38,665 bases of DNA from an uncultured Cyclobacteriaceae bacterium (GTDB lineage: Bacteria; Bacteroidota; Bacteroidia; Cytophagales; Cyclobacteriaceae). Numbering within the stretch: the stretch's first letter is position 1; the number at the start of each line of letters is the position of its first letter. The notes under the pieces are model-generated. The model was not told the DNA's origin. It ran no database searches and saw only the letters and a program-made list of their open reading frames with translations. The stretch spans positions 1 through 38,665 of the forward strand of contig CANLOE010000071.1 in the NCBI GenBank assembly GCA_947492745.1, written 5' to 3'. Both the position numbers and the translations under genes were made by a program. Below, one piece after another: positions 1 through 8,683 of the stretch.

Positions 1-75
1 CAAAAAACGCATTCATTTACTGATTTGAAGCCGGTTAAGTCCGGAATAGATTTTCTAATGGACATTTTGGGTTTA
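1..75 (-). repeat. type A MITE-like element, partial (left arm, inverted)
   Basis: Reverse complement of the left arm of the 165-bp type A element found complete at 6349-6513, 18258-18422 and 27735-27899. The outer end is the GGGTTTA at 69-75; the other half lies outside the window. It sits 60 bases beyond the stop codon of the M16 peptidase gene. Seen directly by comparison of the copies. Confidence 0.85.
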
Positions 76-135
76 TGCTACTATCAGCAAGTATCAATGA
101 AATTCGGATACGCCGTAGGCAACTACTCCTCTACA

Positions 136-3100
136 CTACTGCTGCTGTATGACTTTCTGTCCCTGTTCATAACCGAACAGCTCGTCCAAACTGAGTTCTT
201 TCACGGGTCCATACTTTTTTAGGGCCTCGAAATCAAGTTTGTCCTTTGCCCCTAGGACCATGATATTGTACTTACTTCCTTTGATATACTGCTCTTGAAA
301 CGCCTCCAGTGCTTCGAAGTCCATTTTAGGCACTTGCTCATAGACGTCTTTCCGAATATCATGATCGAGGTTTTTCTTTTCGGCTTCCAGATAATTGAAC
401 AAAATACCCGTTTTTATAATCCTCTCACTTTCGATTTTGTTCAAAATGGCCTCTTTTGCTGTATTCAGGGTCGTTTCCGACTTGGGCATATCCTCTACAA
501 TCTGGTTCAGGGATAACATGGCCTCTTCTTGCTTGTCCGCTTGTGTGCCAACGTAGGACACAAAATAATCATGTCCTTTGGCTTTATCCGCTCCCGTATA
601 TCCGGCCCATACAGAATAGGCCAGGCCTTGGGCTTCACGAATTTCCTGAAAAACGATAGACCCCATACTGCCACCAAAGTATTCATTGTATAGGCGGGCA
701 GCAGGTACCCGTTCGGCATCATATGCTGCTCCTTTGCTAATAGAGAGTATCTCCGCCTGAACCATATCATAATCGGCCCAATATACGGTAGATCGATCGG
801 CATCCTGTAACTCATAGGCCATGGTTTCGGGTAGTGGGTCCAGGTTTTCGGGTAGATTTCTGTTCTTTGATAGCACAGTTATCACTTTCTCTACAGTATT
901 GGGACCATAGTACATGACCCGATGTTCTTTTTTGGTAAAGCCTTTGATGATATCGATGAGGTCTTCTGCCCGTAAGGTCTTTAATTCACTATTGGAAAGT
1001 ACATTGGTAAAGGGTGAGCGTGCACCGTACATGCCATAGTTCATCAAACCACTGAAAAGAATAGTATTCTTACTCTTTTTTGCATTTTCGCGCTCCTTCA
1101 TGATTCCATCTATAAGATTCTTTAGCGCCACCTCATCCACTTTGGGCTTGGCCAGTAAGGCCTCGAACAGCTTCACTGCAGCTTCCATGTTTTCCGATAA
1201 TCCGGAGAGACCTATCCAGGTTCTATCTTCGGCAGCGGATACGAAAAAGTCACAACCCAGCTTGTACAACTCTTTCTTAAAGGCTTCATTACTCATCTCT
1301 TCTGTACCTAGGTAATCCAGGTACTCCACTGCTATTTTCATCTTGGGGTCATTATTACTACCCAGCTCGGAGAGGTAATAGAGGTTGAACAGGCCATTTT
1401 CTTTATTATGGGTGTAGAGCAGTTCTATACCTTTGTCCATTTTTGCTTTTTGGAGGTCATTTTCGTAATCTACGAAGACGGGTTTCAGTTTTTCCACTTC
1501 GGTATCCAATATCTCCTCATAGAACTTGGATTTTTGCTCTCTGTTCAGGGCTACTTTGTTGATTTCGGGCTTGACAACCTTTTGTACCGTGGTATCTTTG
1601 CCTGTTCTTTTATAAATAACGGCATAATTGTCCCCATAGTGTTTTTCCACAAAGTCAATGACATCCTCACGGCTGATACTTTCCAGTACTTCCATCTCTG
1701 ATATATAGGTCTTCCAATCCATGTCATTGGTAAAGGCGGTCACCATTTCTGAAGCTCTGGAACGATTGCTTTCCATTTGCCGCATATGACGCTGTTTTAG
1801 GTCATTGAGAACAGCTTCTAACAACCAGTCTTCGAACTCCCCTTTTTTGATCATATCTACCTGCTCCAGCAGCAGTGTCCTGACTTCCTCTAGGCGCTGT
1901 CCTTCCCTGGGAGTACCATAGAGAACATGGGCCGTATAGTCGTTCATATCATTGGTATAGGTACCCGCGTCCAGTACTTTCTGTTTTTGTAGCAGGTTGA
2001 TGTCTATCAGTCCTGCCTTGCTATTGTTCAATAGCATGTCCACCAGTCTCAAAATCTGGTACTCTTTACTGCTTCGGCCCTCAAAGCGGAACCCTAGACT
2101 CAGTGAAGCCGCTTCAGGCCCTATAACTTCTTTTACAATCGGAGAGGATATGGGACTTTCATTGACCTTGGACCAATGAGGTAATTTTTCATTGGCTTTC
2201 CACTCACCGAAATACTTGTCCACCTGTTGTATCGTTTTGTCGAAATCGAGATCGCCACTCATACAGATGGCCACGTTATTGGGGACATAGTAGGTATTGA
2301 AATAGCTGACAATTTCGGAAATGGACGGATTTTTCAGATGATCGATGGTCCCAATGACGGATTGTGTTCCATAGGGATGCTTGGTGAACAGTGAGCGGTT
2401 CATCTCATCGTATACCTTCCACCCATCATTGTCCAGAGAACGGTTTTTCTCTTCGTAGACCGCTTCCAGTTCTGTATGGAACAAGCGGTTGACAATCTTT
2501 TGAAAACGGTTACCCTCTATTCTCAAAAAGTTTTCCATTTGATTGGCCGGGATATCGTTTATATATACGGTCCTGTCCGTAGTGGTATAGGCATTGGTAC
2601 CCTTTGCTCCGATGGCGGAGAGCATTTTATCATATTCATTGGCAATGGCATAATTGGAAGCCTCATTGGAAACGGCATCTATCTTCCGGTAATAGGCTTT
2701 TCGTTCTGCCTCATCCGTCAGTGTACGGTAATGCTCGAACATCTGCTCGATACTGTCCAGTAGAATTTTTTCCTTCTGCCAGTCTGCCGTACCGAAGTCT
2801 GCCGTACCTTTGAACATCATGTGCTCCAAGTAATGCGCCAGACCTGTCGCCTGGGCGGGATCGTTCTTCCCTCCTGCTTTTACGGCTATATAGGTCTGTA
2901 CCCTAGGTGCCGCTTTATAATCACTGAGATAGACCTTTAGTCCATTGTCCAAGGTATATACCCTTACTCCTAAGGGGTCGTTGCTTACGTACTCATAGGT
3001 ATGGCCGCCACTCTCGGCGGTGTTGAGTGCATATTTTTCGACCTTGGTTTCCTTATCCTGAGGACTACAGGCGGCGCATATGCCTATATAAAATAAACAA

Positions 3101-3150
3101 ACGTAACTCAACTTCATCAATTTTAGGAAAGAGGGTGATTTCATCTTCAA
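136..3150 (-). CDS. M16 family zinc metallopeptidase, lipoprotein
   Basis: A 1004-residue protein of the insulinase/pitrilysin (M16) family, two-domain length. The N-terminus has a hydrophobic stretch ending in a lipobox-like CAAC (Cys28), so it is probably exported and lipid-anchored; the -3 residue is Cys rather than the usual Leu, which weakens this slightly. The inverted zinc motif HYLEH is at 106-110, with the downstream glutamate ligand expected in the VYEEKNR stretch near residues 231-237. An insertion of about 40 residues between the two parts (around 120-170) lengthens the usual spacing. A second, non-catalytic M16 domain fills roughly 540-960. Members of this family degrade peptides in the periplasm or at the surface; the substrate here cannot be told. 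It is monocistronic, with a type A repeat just past its 3' end and a repeat-rich gap upstream. Start chosen for the signal sequence directly after it. Confidence 0.93.
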   Translation of the reverse strand: MKMKSPSFLKLMKLSYVCLFYIGICAACSPQDKETKVEKYALNTAESGGHTYEYVSNDPLGVRVYTLDNGLKVYLSDYKAAPRVQTYIAVKAGGKNDPAQATGLAHYLEHMMFKGTADFGTADWQKEKILLDSIEQMFEHYRTLTDEAERKAYYRKIDAVSNEASNYAIANEYDKMLSAIGAKGTNAYTTTDRTVYINDIPANQMENFLRIEGNRFQKIVNRLFHTELEAVYEEKNRSLDNDGWKVYDEMNRSLFTKHPYGTQSVIGTIDHLKNPSISEIVSYFNTYYVPNNVAICMSGDLDFDKTIQQVDKYFGEWKANEKLPHWSKVNESPISSPIVKEVIGPEAASLSLGFRFEGRSSKEYQILRLVDMLLNNSKAGLIDINLLQKQKVLDAGTYTNDMNDYTAHVLYGTPREGQRLEEVRTLLLEQVDMIKKGEFEDWLLEAVLNDLKQRHMRQMESNRSRASEMVTAFTNDMDWKTYISEMEVLESISREDVIDFVEKHYGDNYAVIYKRTGKDTTVQKVVKPEINKVALNREQKSKFYEEILDTEVEKLKPVFVDYENDLQKAKMDKGIELLYTHNKENGLFNLYYLSELGSNNDPKMKIAVEYLDYLGTEEMSNEAFKKELYKLGCDFFVSAAEDRTWIGLSGLSENMEAAVKLFEALLAKPKVDEVALKNLIDGIMKERENAKKSKNTILFSGLMNYGMYGARSPFTNVLSNSELKTLRAEDLIDIIKGFTKKEHRVMYYGPNTVEKVITVLSKNRNLPENLDPLPETMAYELQDADRSTVYWADYDMVQAEILSISKGAAYDAERVPAARLYNEYFGGSMGSIVFQEIREAQGLAYSVWAGYTGADKAKGHDYFVSYVGTQADKQEEAMLSLNQIVEDMPKSETTLNTAKEAILNKIESERIIKTGILFNYLEAEKKNLDHDIRKDVYEQVPKMDFEALEAFQEQYIKGSKYNIMVLGAKDKLDFEALKKYGPVKELSLDELFGYEQGQKVIQQQ

Positions 3151-3340
3151 AGGATTTGTGTGTGTATTTTGGTTTGTTTTCGTATAGTAAAGAAATCAAC
3201 CAAGAGCAGGTTGACTTGATTTTTCGACAATTAAATAAAGTATTGATACAGAAAATCAAATTACAGACTTATATACATAGATATACCAACTATTTTAACA
3301 ATTTGTCGATATATGATCCGTTGGACTTATATGCTTAGCT

Positions 3341-3700
3341 ATAGGATTATCCATGTTGCTTCATTTTGACACTTATCCATATACATTCCTGCCGAAAAAC
3401 ACCTTTTCATTGCCAAAAGGGTAGAGGACATCTTTGTATCTACCCTTTGGTCCGTTTCGCCTCTAACCGGCCGGGCGCTTACTCCTACGCGACAGACCGG
3501 CCCCTTCGCTGAAAGGGTTCCCCGCGCCCTTTCTTTACGATCGGTCCTATCGATAAAATTAAGCAGGACGAAACCCATAGGGGTTTCGGGCCAGCCTGTG
3601 GGACGTGGAAAATTTTGAAAACGCTGCGCTCGGACAGAAAAATTTTCAAATGAACTACTGAAATTCGGATTGCGTCCAACGATGTCCCGGATTCAATGAA
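3341..3700. repeat. GC-rich degenerate E-type repeat with strong hairpins
   Basis: This stretch is GC-rich compared with the AT-rich DNA on either side and has no convincing gene. About 3520-3550 shares a block with the E elements (the CAGACCGGCCCCTTC stretch, then a CGGTCCTA-like end), so it is probably a diverged E copy. It contains the perfect hairpin CGAAACCCATAGGGGTTTCG at 3569-3588, a second stem of AAGGGTAGA/TCTACCCTT type near 3417-3446, and an AAAATTTT inverted pair near 3609-3650. The ORFs on the minus strand here look like by-products of these palindromes. Bases 3151-3340 are AT-rich upstream DNA of the M16 gene with no clear promoter box. Confidence 0.55.
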
Positions 3701-3964
3701 ATGCCCGAAATAAAGTCAATATAACTAAGTATATAAGCTTATTAAATTAATCAATAAGCATGAAATAACTGCCCTAGAGTAAATTTTTCTATAAAAATAT
3801 TATATAAATGGACATTTCTATCCATGAAAGCCTATTATAGGTTTTTCTCTGTCTCCTCTCAAAAATAATCTTGCGACTATTTCGGTAATAGGAAGTAAAC
3901 ATATAATCATCAATGATTTACACCTGAAATCGATAGATTTAGGGCAAAAAAGAATAGCCTTAAG

Positions 3965-4290
3965 CCAAGATCATGTATTGAAAAATCTACTGCGAATCTA
4001 AATAGCTGCAAATCGGTCGTTGCACTACGTTTTTTGGATTCACCATAGCGGTGCTATGCCGAACGAATCCAAATGGCCGATATTTTACTATTTATACAAA
4101 TTTAGGTTTTAAATGTCGTATAAGATTCCGCGGGTCATTTTGTTTCAATCAAGGCGAGAACCGCAGGAATAGCAGCGCTATCCCGAGGATGGTCAACGCA
4201 GAGTGAAGCAAAATGAACAGGAAGATATGCGATAGTTGAAAGCTAAATTTGTATTATACGCTCATCACGATTTCTATCGATTATTTTGGG
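3965..4290 (+). repeat. B/C hybrid MITE-like element with nested N element
   Basis: The left half matches type B (ATCATG near the end, then CTACTGCG, then the CATAGCGGTGCTATG core). The right half matches type C (CTCATCACGATTTCTATCGAT, ending GGG). Flanks are TTAAG on the left and TTAAA on the right, near-matching 5-bp direct repeats. Subtracting the 161-bp N element inside it leaves 165 bp, the normal length of the superfamily. Confidence 0.8.
4094..4254 (+). repeat. N element, 161 bp, nested copy
   Basis: Complete element with 12-bp terminal inverted repeats ATACAAATTTAG / CTAAATTTGTAT. The core GAATAGCAGCGCTATCC forms an ATAGC-AGC-GCTAT hairpin. It interrupts the right arm of the host element just after GCTATTT. 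A second 161-bp copy in the opposite orientation is at 11779-11939, in the equivalent place. It has no coding capacity. Confidence 0.85.
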
Positions 4291-4429
4291 TTAAAGAAAA
4301 CATGATTTCCATCTGAATCCACTAATGACGAATTCACCTATGATCTTGACACAAATCACCCACAAAGTGACACCATCGAAGTGTCTACCGGGTCAGCCAT
4401 TTTAAAATTTACCTTGAGTATATCGTTCT

Positions 4430-4449
4430 GCGAAGGGCATGCCCTTCGC
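4430..4449. terminator. perfect 20-bp palindrome downstream of the MBL gene
   Basis: GCGAAGGGCATGCCCTTCGC is a perfect palindrome 20 bases past the stop codon of the minus-strand MBL-fold gene. The position suits an RNA 3'-end hairpin, but no T-run follows on the minus strand, so intrinsic termination is not assured. A protein-binding site is the other reading. Bases 4320-4420 just beside it resemble 6650-6740 (shared ACCATCGAAGTG and CTTGAGTAT), so this is another decayed repeat. Confidence 0.4.
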
Positions 4450-4468
4450 CTACCGCTAGTAACAGTTC

Positions 4469-5143
4469 TTATTTGAACCCAAAAGGATTAGGTCTGCTTT
4501 TTCGGGTTCGAAAATCCACAAAATGATGCTTGTGTTCAAATTGGAAATAGATATTGTTCTTCAAGAGATAAGCTAGGTCTTTTCCCGGCGATTCGCCGAA
4601 AGAATGCCCCGGCCAGAACCGGGTACCACTGGACAGGTAGTTTTTCAGAAACTGAACCGAGTCGAACATTTTCTCGGCACCGGAAGTATCACATATCCCT
4701 ACCCCTTCTATGAAAACAGTATCTCCTGAAAATAAATGGTCCTCTATCAGATAGCAAACACTGCCCAGCGTATGGCCAGGGGTGACTATAGGAACGATAC
4801 TAAAAGAATCGATGACCAGAGTTTTCAGATGATAGACTTCATAGAGGTTGAAACCCGTATATCCGTAATGGTCTATTTCTTCTGCCGACATATATACCGG
4901 GACATGATGAACACTGGCAAACTTATCGGCCAGGTCTACATGGTCTTCATGAGAGTGTGTCAGTAGAACGGCCAATAGTTCTATGTGATTGTCCCTTAGA
5001 AAATCATTGATGAAATCATACTCCCAAGCGGGGTCGATAAGGATTCCTTTGCTGTCATTATAAATCAGGTAACACTGGTTTTTCAGGAAAAACCTCTCTA
5101 CCTTGAACATCTTTACGTTTAATTTCCCGGTCGGTGCTACCAT
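4469..5143 (-). CDS. MBL-fold metallo-hydrolase
   Basis: A 224-residue metallo-beta-lactamase-fold protein of the glyoxalase II-like type. The metal ligands are visible: HSHEDH at 63-68, His124 in TPGHT, Asp141 in FSGDT and His180 in WPGHS, so the dinuclear site looks complete. No signal peptide is seen, suggesting a cytosolic hydrolase, probably of a thioester or ester, though the substrate cannot be read. The long start overlaps the 3' end of the PPTase gene by 7 bases, which suggests translational coupling; Met12 (at 5110) is an alternative start giving a more typical N-terminus. Being paired with a PPTase suggests a job in carrier-protein chemistry, such as thioester release; this is inference only. 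Confidence 0.88.
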   Translation of the reverse strand: MVAPTGKLNVKMFKVERFFLKNQCYLIYNDSKGILIDPAWEYDFINDFLRDNHIELLAVLLTHSHEDHVDLADKFASVHHVPVYMSAEEIDHYGYTGFNLYEVYHLKTLVIDSFSIVPIVTPGHTLGSVCYLIEDHLFSGDTVFIEGVGICDTSGAEKMFDSVQFLKNYLSSGTRFWPGHSFGESPGKDLAYLLKNNIYFQFEHKHHFVDFRTRKSRPNPFGFK

Positions 5144-5958
5144 GGTCCACTCGTCGATAAGCTCTTCTCCAGTCCCTCTCGGATAGCTTCCACATCAGTG
5201 TACGTATTCTTGGGCAGTACTATAGAGCATACATGCTCACCCACGACCAGTGAAATGGACCTGTATTGGCTGAAATGTTTAAAAATACCCGTCAGTATCG
5301 CTCCTTCTCTTTGAATGAACTCTATTTCCAACAACTCGAAATTTACCGTCAGACCTGTTTTCAATATTTTTGATAGTGCCTCTTTGATGGTCCAAAGTAC
5401 CGTAGCTTCCGTAGCCTCTGTCAAAGCACATTCGGAGACCTTCTCTACTTCTCCTACGCAGATGATGCTTTTCATGGTGATTATCTTGTCTTCATCGATA
5501 CGTTCAATATCTACTGCCAAGGGATGCTCTTCCGGAAAAGCCAGCGCTATACCTAAGTTATCGCAGTGACTTATGCTGACCTGTACATTGTGTGTTGGGA
5601 TGTGACGAACCACAGGAAATTGAAACACACCTGACACCACAGAAAAGGACTGTAGGACGATATCCTGCCGAAGTAATTCCCTGACAGCTGTTTTGGCAGT
5701 GATCCTACCCAGCAGATAGCTGACCTTTCTCTTATCGTATTTTAAGGTCTCATAATAAGAAGTCTCATCGGGATGCAGTTGCCAAGAATCTTTGCTGATG
5801 TCCGCCAGGCTCTTGTTCATTATACAAAAACCTGCCCTGAAGCTGCCATCCTTTCTGCTCAGTGCTATTTCTCCTTTGCTCATGTTCGAAAATCGATTTT
5901 CAATTAAGGTTGTACTAACGCGACCATTGTGAAATTGTCTGTTTTTTTTAAAAAACAA
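5137..5958 (-). CDS. 4'-phosphopantetheinyl transferase superfamily protein
   Basis: An Sfp/AcpT-type phosphopantetheinyl transferase, which moves phosphopantetheine from CoA to a serine of a carrier protein. Visible motifs are the RKVSYLLGR region (77-85), the metal-binding AVDIE (Asp150, Glu152) and WTIKEALSK (189-197; Lys192, Glu193). The long form is 273 residues. Met26 at 5883 gives 248 residues, closer to the usual family size, and Met47 is also possible. A perfect 14-bp palindrome, GAAAATCGATTTTC (5888-5901), lies right before the Met26 codon. It is followed by the MBL gene in a two-gene operon. No carrier protein, PKS or NRPS gene is visible, so the target must lie elsewhere. An E repeat starts 34 bases upstream of the long start. 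Confidence 0.9.
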   Translation of the reverse strand: MFFKKNRQFHNGRVSTTLIENRFSNMSKGEIALSRKDGSFRAGFCIMNKSLADISKDSWQLHPDETSYYETLKYDKRKVSYLLGRITAKTAVRELLRQDIVLQSFSVVSGVFQFPVVRHIPTHNVQVSISHCDNLGIALAFPEEHPLAVDIERIDEDKIITMKSIICVGEVEKVSECALTEATEATVLWTIKEALSKILKTGLTVNFELLEIEFIQREGAILTGIFKHFSQYRSISLVVGEHVCSIVLPKNTYTDVEAIREGLEKSLSTSGPW

Positions 5959-5991
5959 ACGACATACATAAGGAAATTAAGGGGTGGTTAG

Positions 5992-6223
5992 GAGACTGTT
6001 TTGATAGTGAAGTCATTTCGAATTTCTTTCGGCTGCAAATTCAGCTTGTTTCACCCTGATTTTGACTTTCCATCGCGACGTAACCTTGGCTATACCACTC
6101 AAAAAAAGGCTTCAGTAAGACAAGAAGTCTTTAATTTTCGCTATAGGACAAAAGTCTAAATGGTTTCTTTATGAACTAAAAGAAGTACACAAGAAAACAA
6201 AATATATACTTCAAGACAGTCTC
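5992..6223 (-). repeat. E-family repeat
   Basis: Bounded by GAGACTGTTTT and AAGACAGTCTC. The right end, with AGAAGTACACAAGAAA, matches the corresponding end of the E copy at 22328-22539. The middle has diverged. Its left end lies 34 bases upstream of the PPTase start. Bases 6224-6348 hold a further decayed piece (GGCCAAAGATAGCAATG, then GGCCAGAGACTATTTTG). Confidence 0.7.
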
Positions 6224-6348
6224 TAGGCCCTTAAATCTATTTTGGTCGGCCAAAGATAGCAATGATAGTAGTGATTAGGCCGATATAAATAGACAAAACT
6301 TTCGATTTTCCGGCCAGAGACTATTTTGGAGCCCTATTGAAGATTTAT

Positions 6349-6513
6349 CCCAAAATGTCCATTAGAAAATCTATTCCGGACTTAACTGACTTCAAATCAG
6401 TAAATGAATACGTTTTTTGAATTAACCGTAGCGGTGCTACGCTGAACCCAAGAAAACGCACTGACTTATTGCCATTTAAGTCCTCATGACGAAGTTCCAA
6501 CGAACATTTTGGG
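6349..6513 (+). repeat. type A MITE-like element, complete, 165 bp
   Basis: Runs from CCCAAAATGTCC to the terminal ACATTTTGGG, with the hairpin core GTAGCGGTGCTAC at 6428-6440. It is flanked by a perfect 5-bp direct repeat TTTAT (6344-6348 and 6514-6518), the mark of an insertion. It is nearly identical to the copies at 18258-18422 and 27735-27899. Confidence 0.9.
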
Positions 6514-6800
6514 TTTATCTCTCATCCTGTAGTGGTCTCTTAGGAAGGAACTGCTTCAAATCAGTAAAATGGATATGTTTTTTGAATTATACCCAAATAG
6601 CAATTGGGTTTGGGACAGAAAAGAACAGCATTAGCGATAATATGGTCTCACCTTGAATTTTCTGATGACCTTGCCAAAATCGCTCTAATTGTGATACCAT
6701 CGAAGTGCTTAGCGGGACATTCACTTTATCTTGAGTATGACCATGGAGACACTACGCCAACCCAATAACACTCTGGCATATTGCATTTACACCCTTTTAG
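6514..6800. other. gene-free gap with decayed repeat pieces
   Basis: No gene. It holds short remnants: a type A/B-like stretch near 6550-6585 (TTCAAATCAGTAAA, then GTTTTTTGAATTA), a CCCAAATAGCAATTGGG palindrome near 6583-6600, and 6650-6740, which resembles 4320-4420. Confidence 0.6.
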
Positions 6801-6968
6801 CCTGGGGATCATGCATTGGAAAATCTACTGCGGATCTAAATAGCTGCCAACCGGTCGTTGCACTACGTTTTTTGAGTTCACCATAGCGGTGCTATGCTAA
6901 ATCCAATAAAACTCCCTGATATATTGCTATTGAAACCCTCGTTACGAAGTCCCAACGCATGATTCGGG
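6801..6968 (+). repeat. type B MITE-like element, complete
   Basis: Starts CCTGGGGATCATGCATTGG and ends CATGATTCGGG, about 168 bp, with the hairpin core CATAGCGGTGCTATG. Flanks are TTTAG and TTTAA, near-matching 5-bp repeats. It serves as the empty-site reference: the junction GCTATTGAAACCCTC is uninterrupted here, whereas N elements sit at this point in other copies. Bases 6969-7296 beyond it hold no gene; a fragment near 7130-7190 resembles an E-element end. Confidence 0.85.
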
Positions 6969-7296
6969 TTTAACAAAGTTCCGACTACAGCGAGCGTATT
7001 CACGAAACCATTTAGAACAGACACAACGATGAGCCAAGGCACAATTCGAGTTTAATATCGCTTGTTCCGGACTCAGAGTCGGCAAAAACAGCATGCTATC
7101 TACTGGGATTTTCAACAAAATCGAAGGTCAAAAGAGATACACAAGAAAGTAAAGGATATGTTTTTAAACAATCGCTAAGACGAATACCCTTCAGGCTGAC
7201 CCCACTTGACTACAGTAACACGATACGTACAAAGGTAAAAAAATACACGCCAGGAAATTATTCAAAAAAATAGACCTTATGAGAGGAGGTTGCTCA

Positions 7297-7824
7297 TCAA
7301 TTCACTCCTATGGCGACTTCCGCTCTTCTTCGCATCCTTTTGGAAAACCGAACCTTCCGGAATCTCCTGACCATCATTACAATGGTAAAATAAGATAAAG
7401 TAGCGATAAAACCCGCCATAATAACATTGCCAAAAAGAAAATGGCGACCATAAGTCATAAACCGATTTAGCCAATCAATATCAAAAAATGTAATGGGAGC
7501 ATCGGAAAAAATCCACTGCCCGAGCTCATAGCTCAACCAGTACAGCGGTATCATGGTGAAGGCATTCCAGATGGCCAATGAGAGAAATACACCCAACTTA
7601 TTGATTTTTTTGAATAGAAACATCAGCAAAAGACATATAGGAATATTGATTCCCGGCGTAGGTAAGATAGCAATGAATGTACCTAATGCAAATCCTCTTG
7701 CTACTGCTTCATCAGAATCATCTGATGTCAAAATCTCGGCCAAATATCTTTTAAATTTGAAAAGAACTTTAAAGTACCATCGAAACAATAGCTGCATAAA
7801 AAATAAAAGTAAATTAAATGTCAA
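7297..7824 (-). CDS. DUF2062 domain-containing membrane protein
   Basis: A 175-residue inner-membrane protein. It has the DUF2062 pattern: ARGFALGTFIAILPTPG near 42-58, hydrophobic helices rich in small residues, and WNAFTMIPLYWLSYELG. The family is widespread and its function is not established. Met10 (7797) is an alternative start that would trim a short hydrophobic lead. It stands alone, with repeat-rich DNA on both sides and no operon partner. Confidence 0.88.
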   Translation of the reverse strand: MTFNLLLFFMQLLFRWYFKVLFKFKRYLAEILTSDDSDEAVARGFALGTFIAILPTPGINIPICLLLMFLFKKINKLGVFLSLAIWNAFTMIPLYWLSYELGQWIFSDAPITFFDIDWLNRFMTYGRHFLFGNVIMAGFIATLSYFTIVMMVRRFRKVRFSKRMRRRAEVAIGVN

Positions 7825-8428
7825 AATTAATTTAACTATCCTACATAATAGTAAACCTACTATATGGAAAAAAGTTCAGTTTTCGAGATTAAATTAGGTT
7901 TACATTTTCTTTAGGTCAGAAAGTTTTGTGAAGTAACACAGTGAGCATTGGACCGAGGTGAAATAAGGAAGGAAGTGCATGATTTACTGTTATTGGAACG
8001 CTGTACGCTATAAAATTTACTTGATATCGGCCACTTACTTGAAGATAAGCATAAACTACCTAAAAATCAATAACCCACTTCTATATAAGTTTATTATCTT
8101 CATGAGATACATATACTTATCGGGGTCCGCAATTAAGTTTAAAAAAAAATCAAGAGTTTGTTGTCGTTTGTTTTGAGTAGGAACGAGCATTGGGAAAATG
8201 TCCTTGAGGATTTAGCCAGCGAAGGGTCCGGCCTGCCGCGTGAGCATCATTTGACCGAGATAGCAGCACTATTCATAGAAATTCCCACAAAACCATACAT
8301 CATAAAGAGCAGTTATGAGGATAGAGAAAGTAAAATCTTGAGCTGGGTGTCTTTCTTGTGAATTTCATTTGACTATCGTAGGCCTATTCGTTACCCATAA
8401 AAACAAAAGCGATACATGTCATATCAGT
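7825..8428. other. gene-free gap with degenerate E-type repeat
   Basis: AT-rich, with no supported gene. Bases about 8178-8275 align with the E family (a GAACGAGCATTGGGAAAATGTCC-like arm, GAAGGGTCCGGCCTGCCGC, and a core near GATAGCAGCACTATT), so this is a decayed copy in the same orientation as 22328-22539. Short ORFs here are best read as accidental. Confidence 0.55.
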
Positions 8429-8683
8429 TTATATGAGAGGAGTGGATTCTTCTTTCCAAATTTTATATGCTGACCTCATACACTGCCCGCAGGGGCGATA
8501 ACCTTCGTTCTTTGCCTCCACCTCATCCGTAAAAAATACCCTGTTTTCTATTTTCATCCTTTGGCCGGACTTACAGCCTAGCCTGCCATAGATTTTCAAT
8601 TTCCTATTTCCGCCGAAGGTTATGGCCCCCTTCTTGATCAGACTTCGGACCGCACTTGAATTCATTTCGATATGGGCTACCAT
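8429..8683 (-). CDS. Ada metal-binding domain-like small protein
   Basis: 84 residues, matching the N-terminal zinc/methyl-acceptor domain of Ada as a stand-alone protein: GRLGCKSG around Cys37, NRVFFTDEVEA, then GYRPCGQCM with Cys65 and Cys68. E. coli Ada uses four cysteines, two of them as C-x3-C; here the second is Gln41 (CKSGQ), leaving three. Metal binding or methyl transfer may therefore differ, and this is not proof of activity. Its start codon overlaps the stop of the oxygenase gene by one base (TGATG), so the two are translationally coupled. With the AraC-methyltransferase gene upstream it looks like one half of a split Ada. Confidence 0.85.
   Translation of the reverse strand: MVAHIEMNSSAVRSLIKKGAITFGGNRKLKIYGRLGCKSGQRMKIENRVFFTDEVEAKNEGYRPCGQCMRSAYKIWKEESTPLI

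Noticed and set aside
3339-3679. Two small minus-strand ORFs in the GC-rich segment
   Set aside because: They run through palindromes and an E-like repeat, lack any family signature and have no credible start region.
4469-5958. Biosynthetic gene cluster around the PPTase
   Set aside because: No PKS, NRPS, ketosynthase or carrier-protein gene is present in the window.
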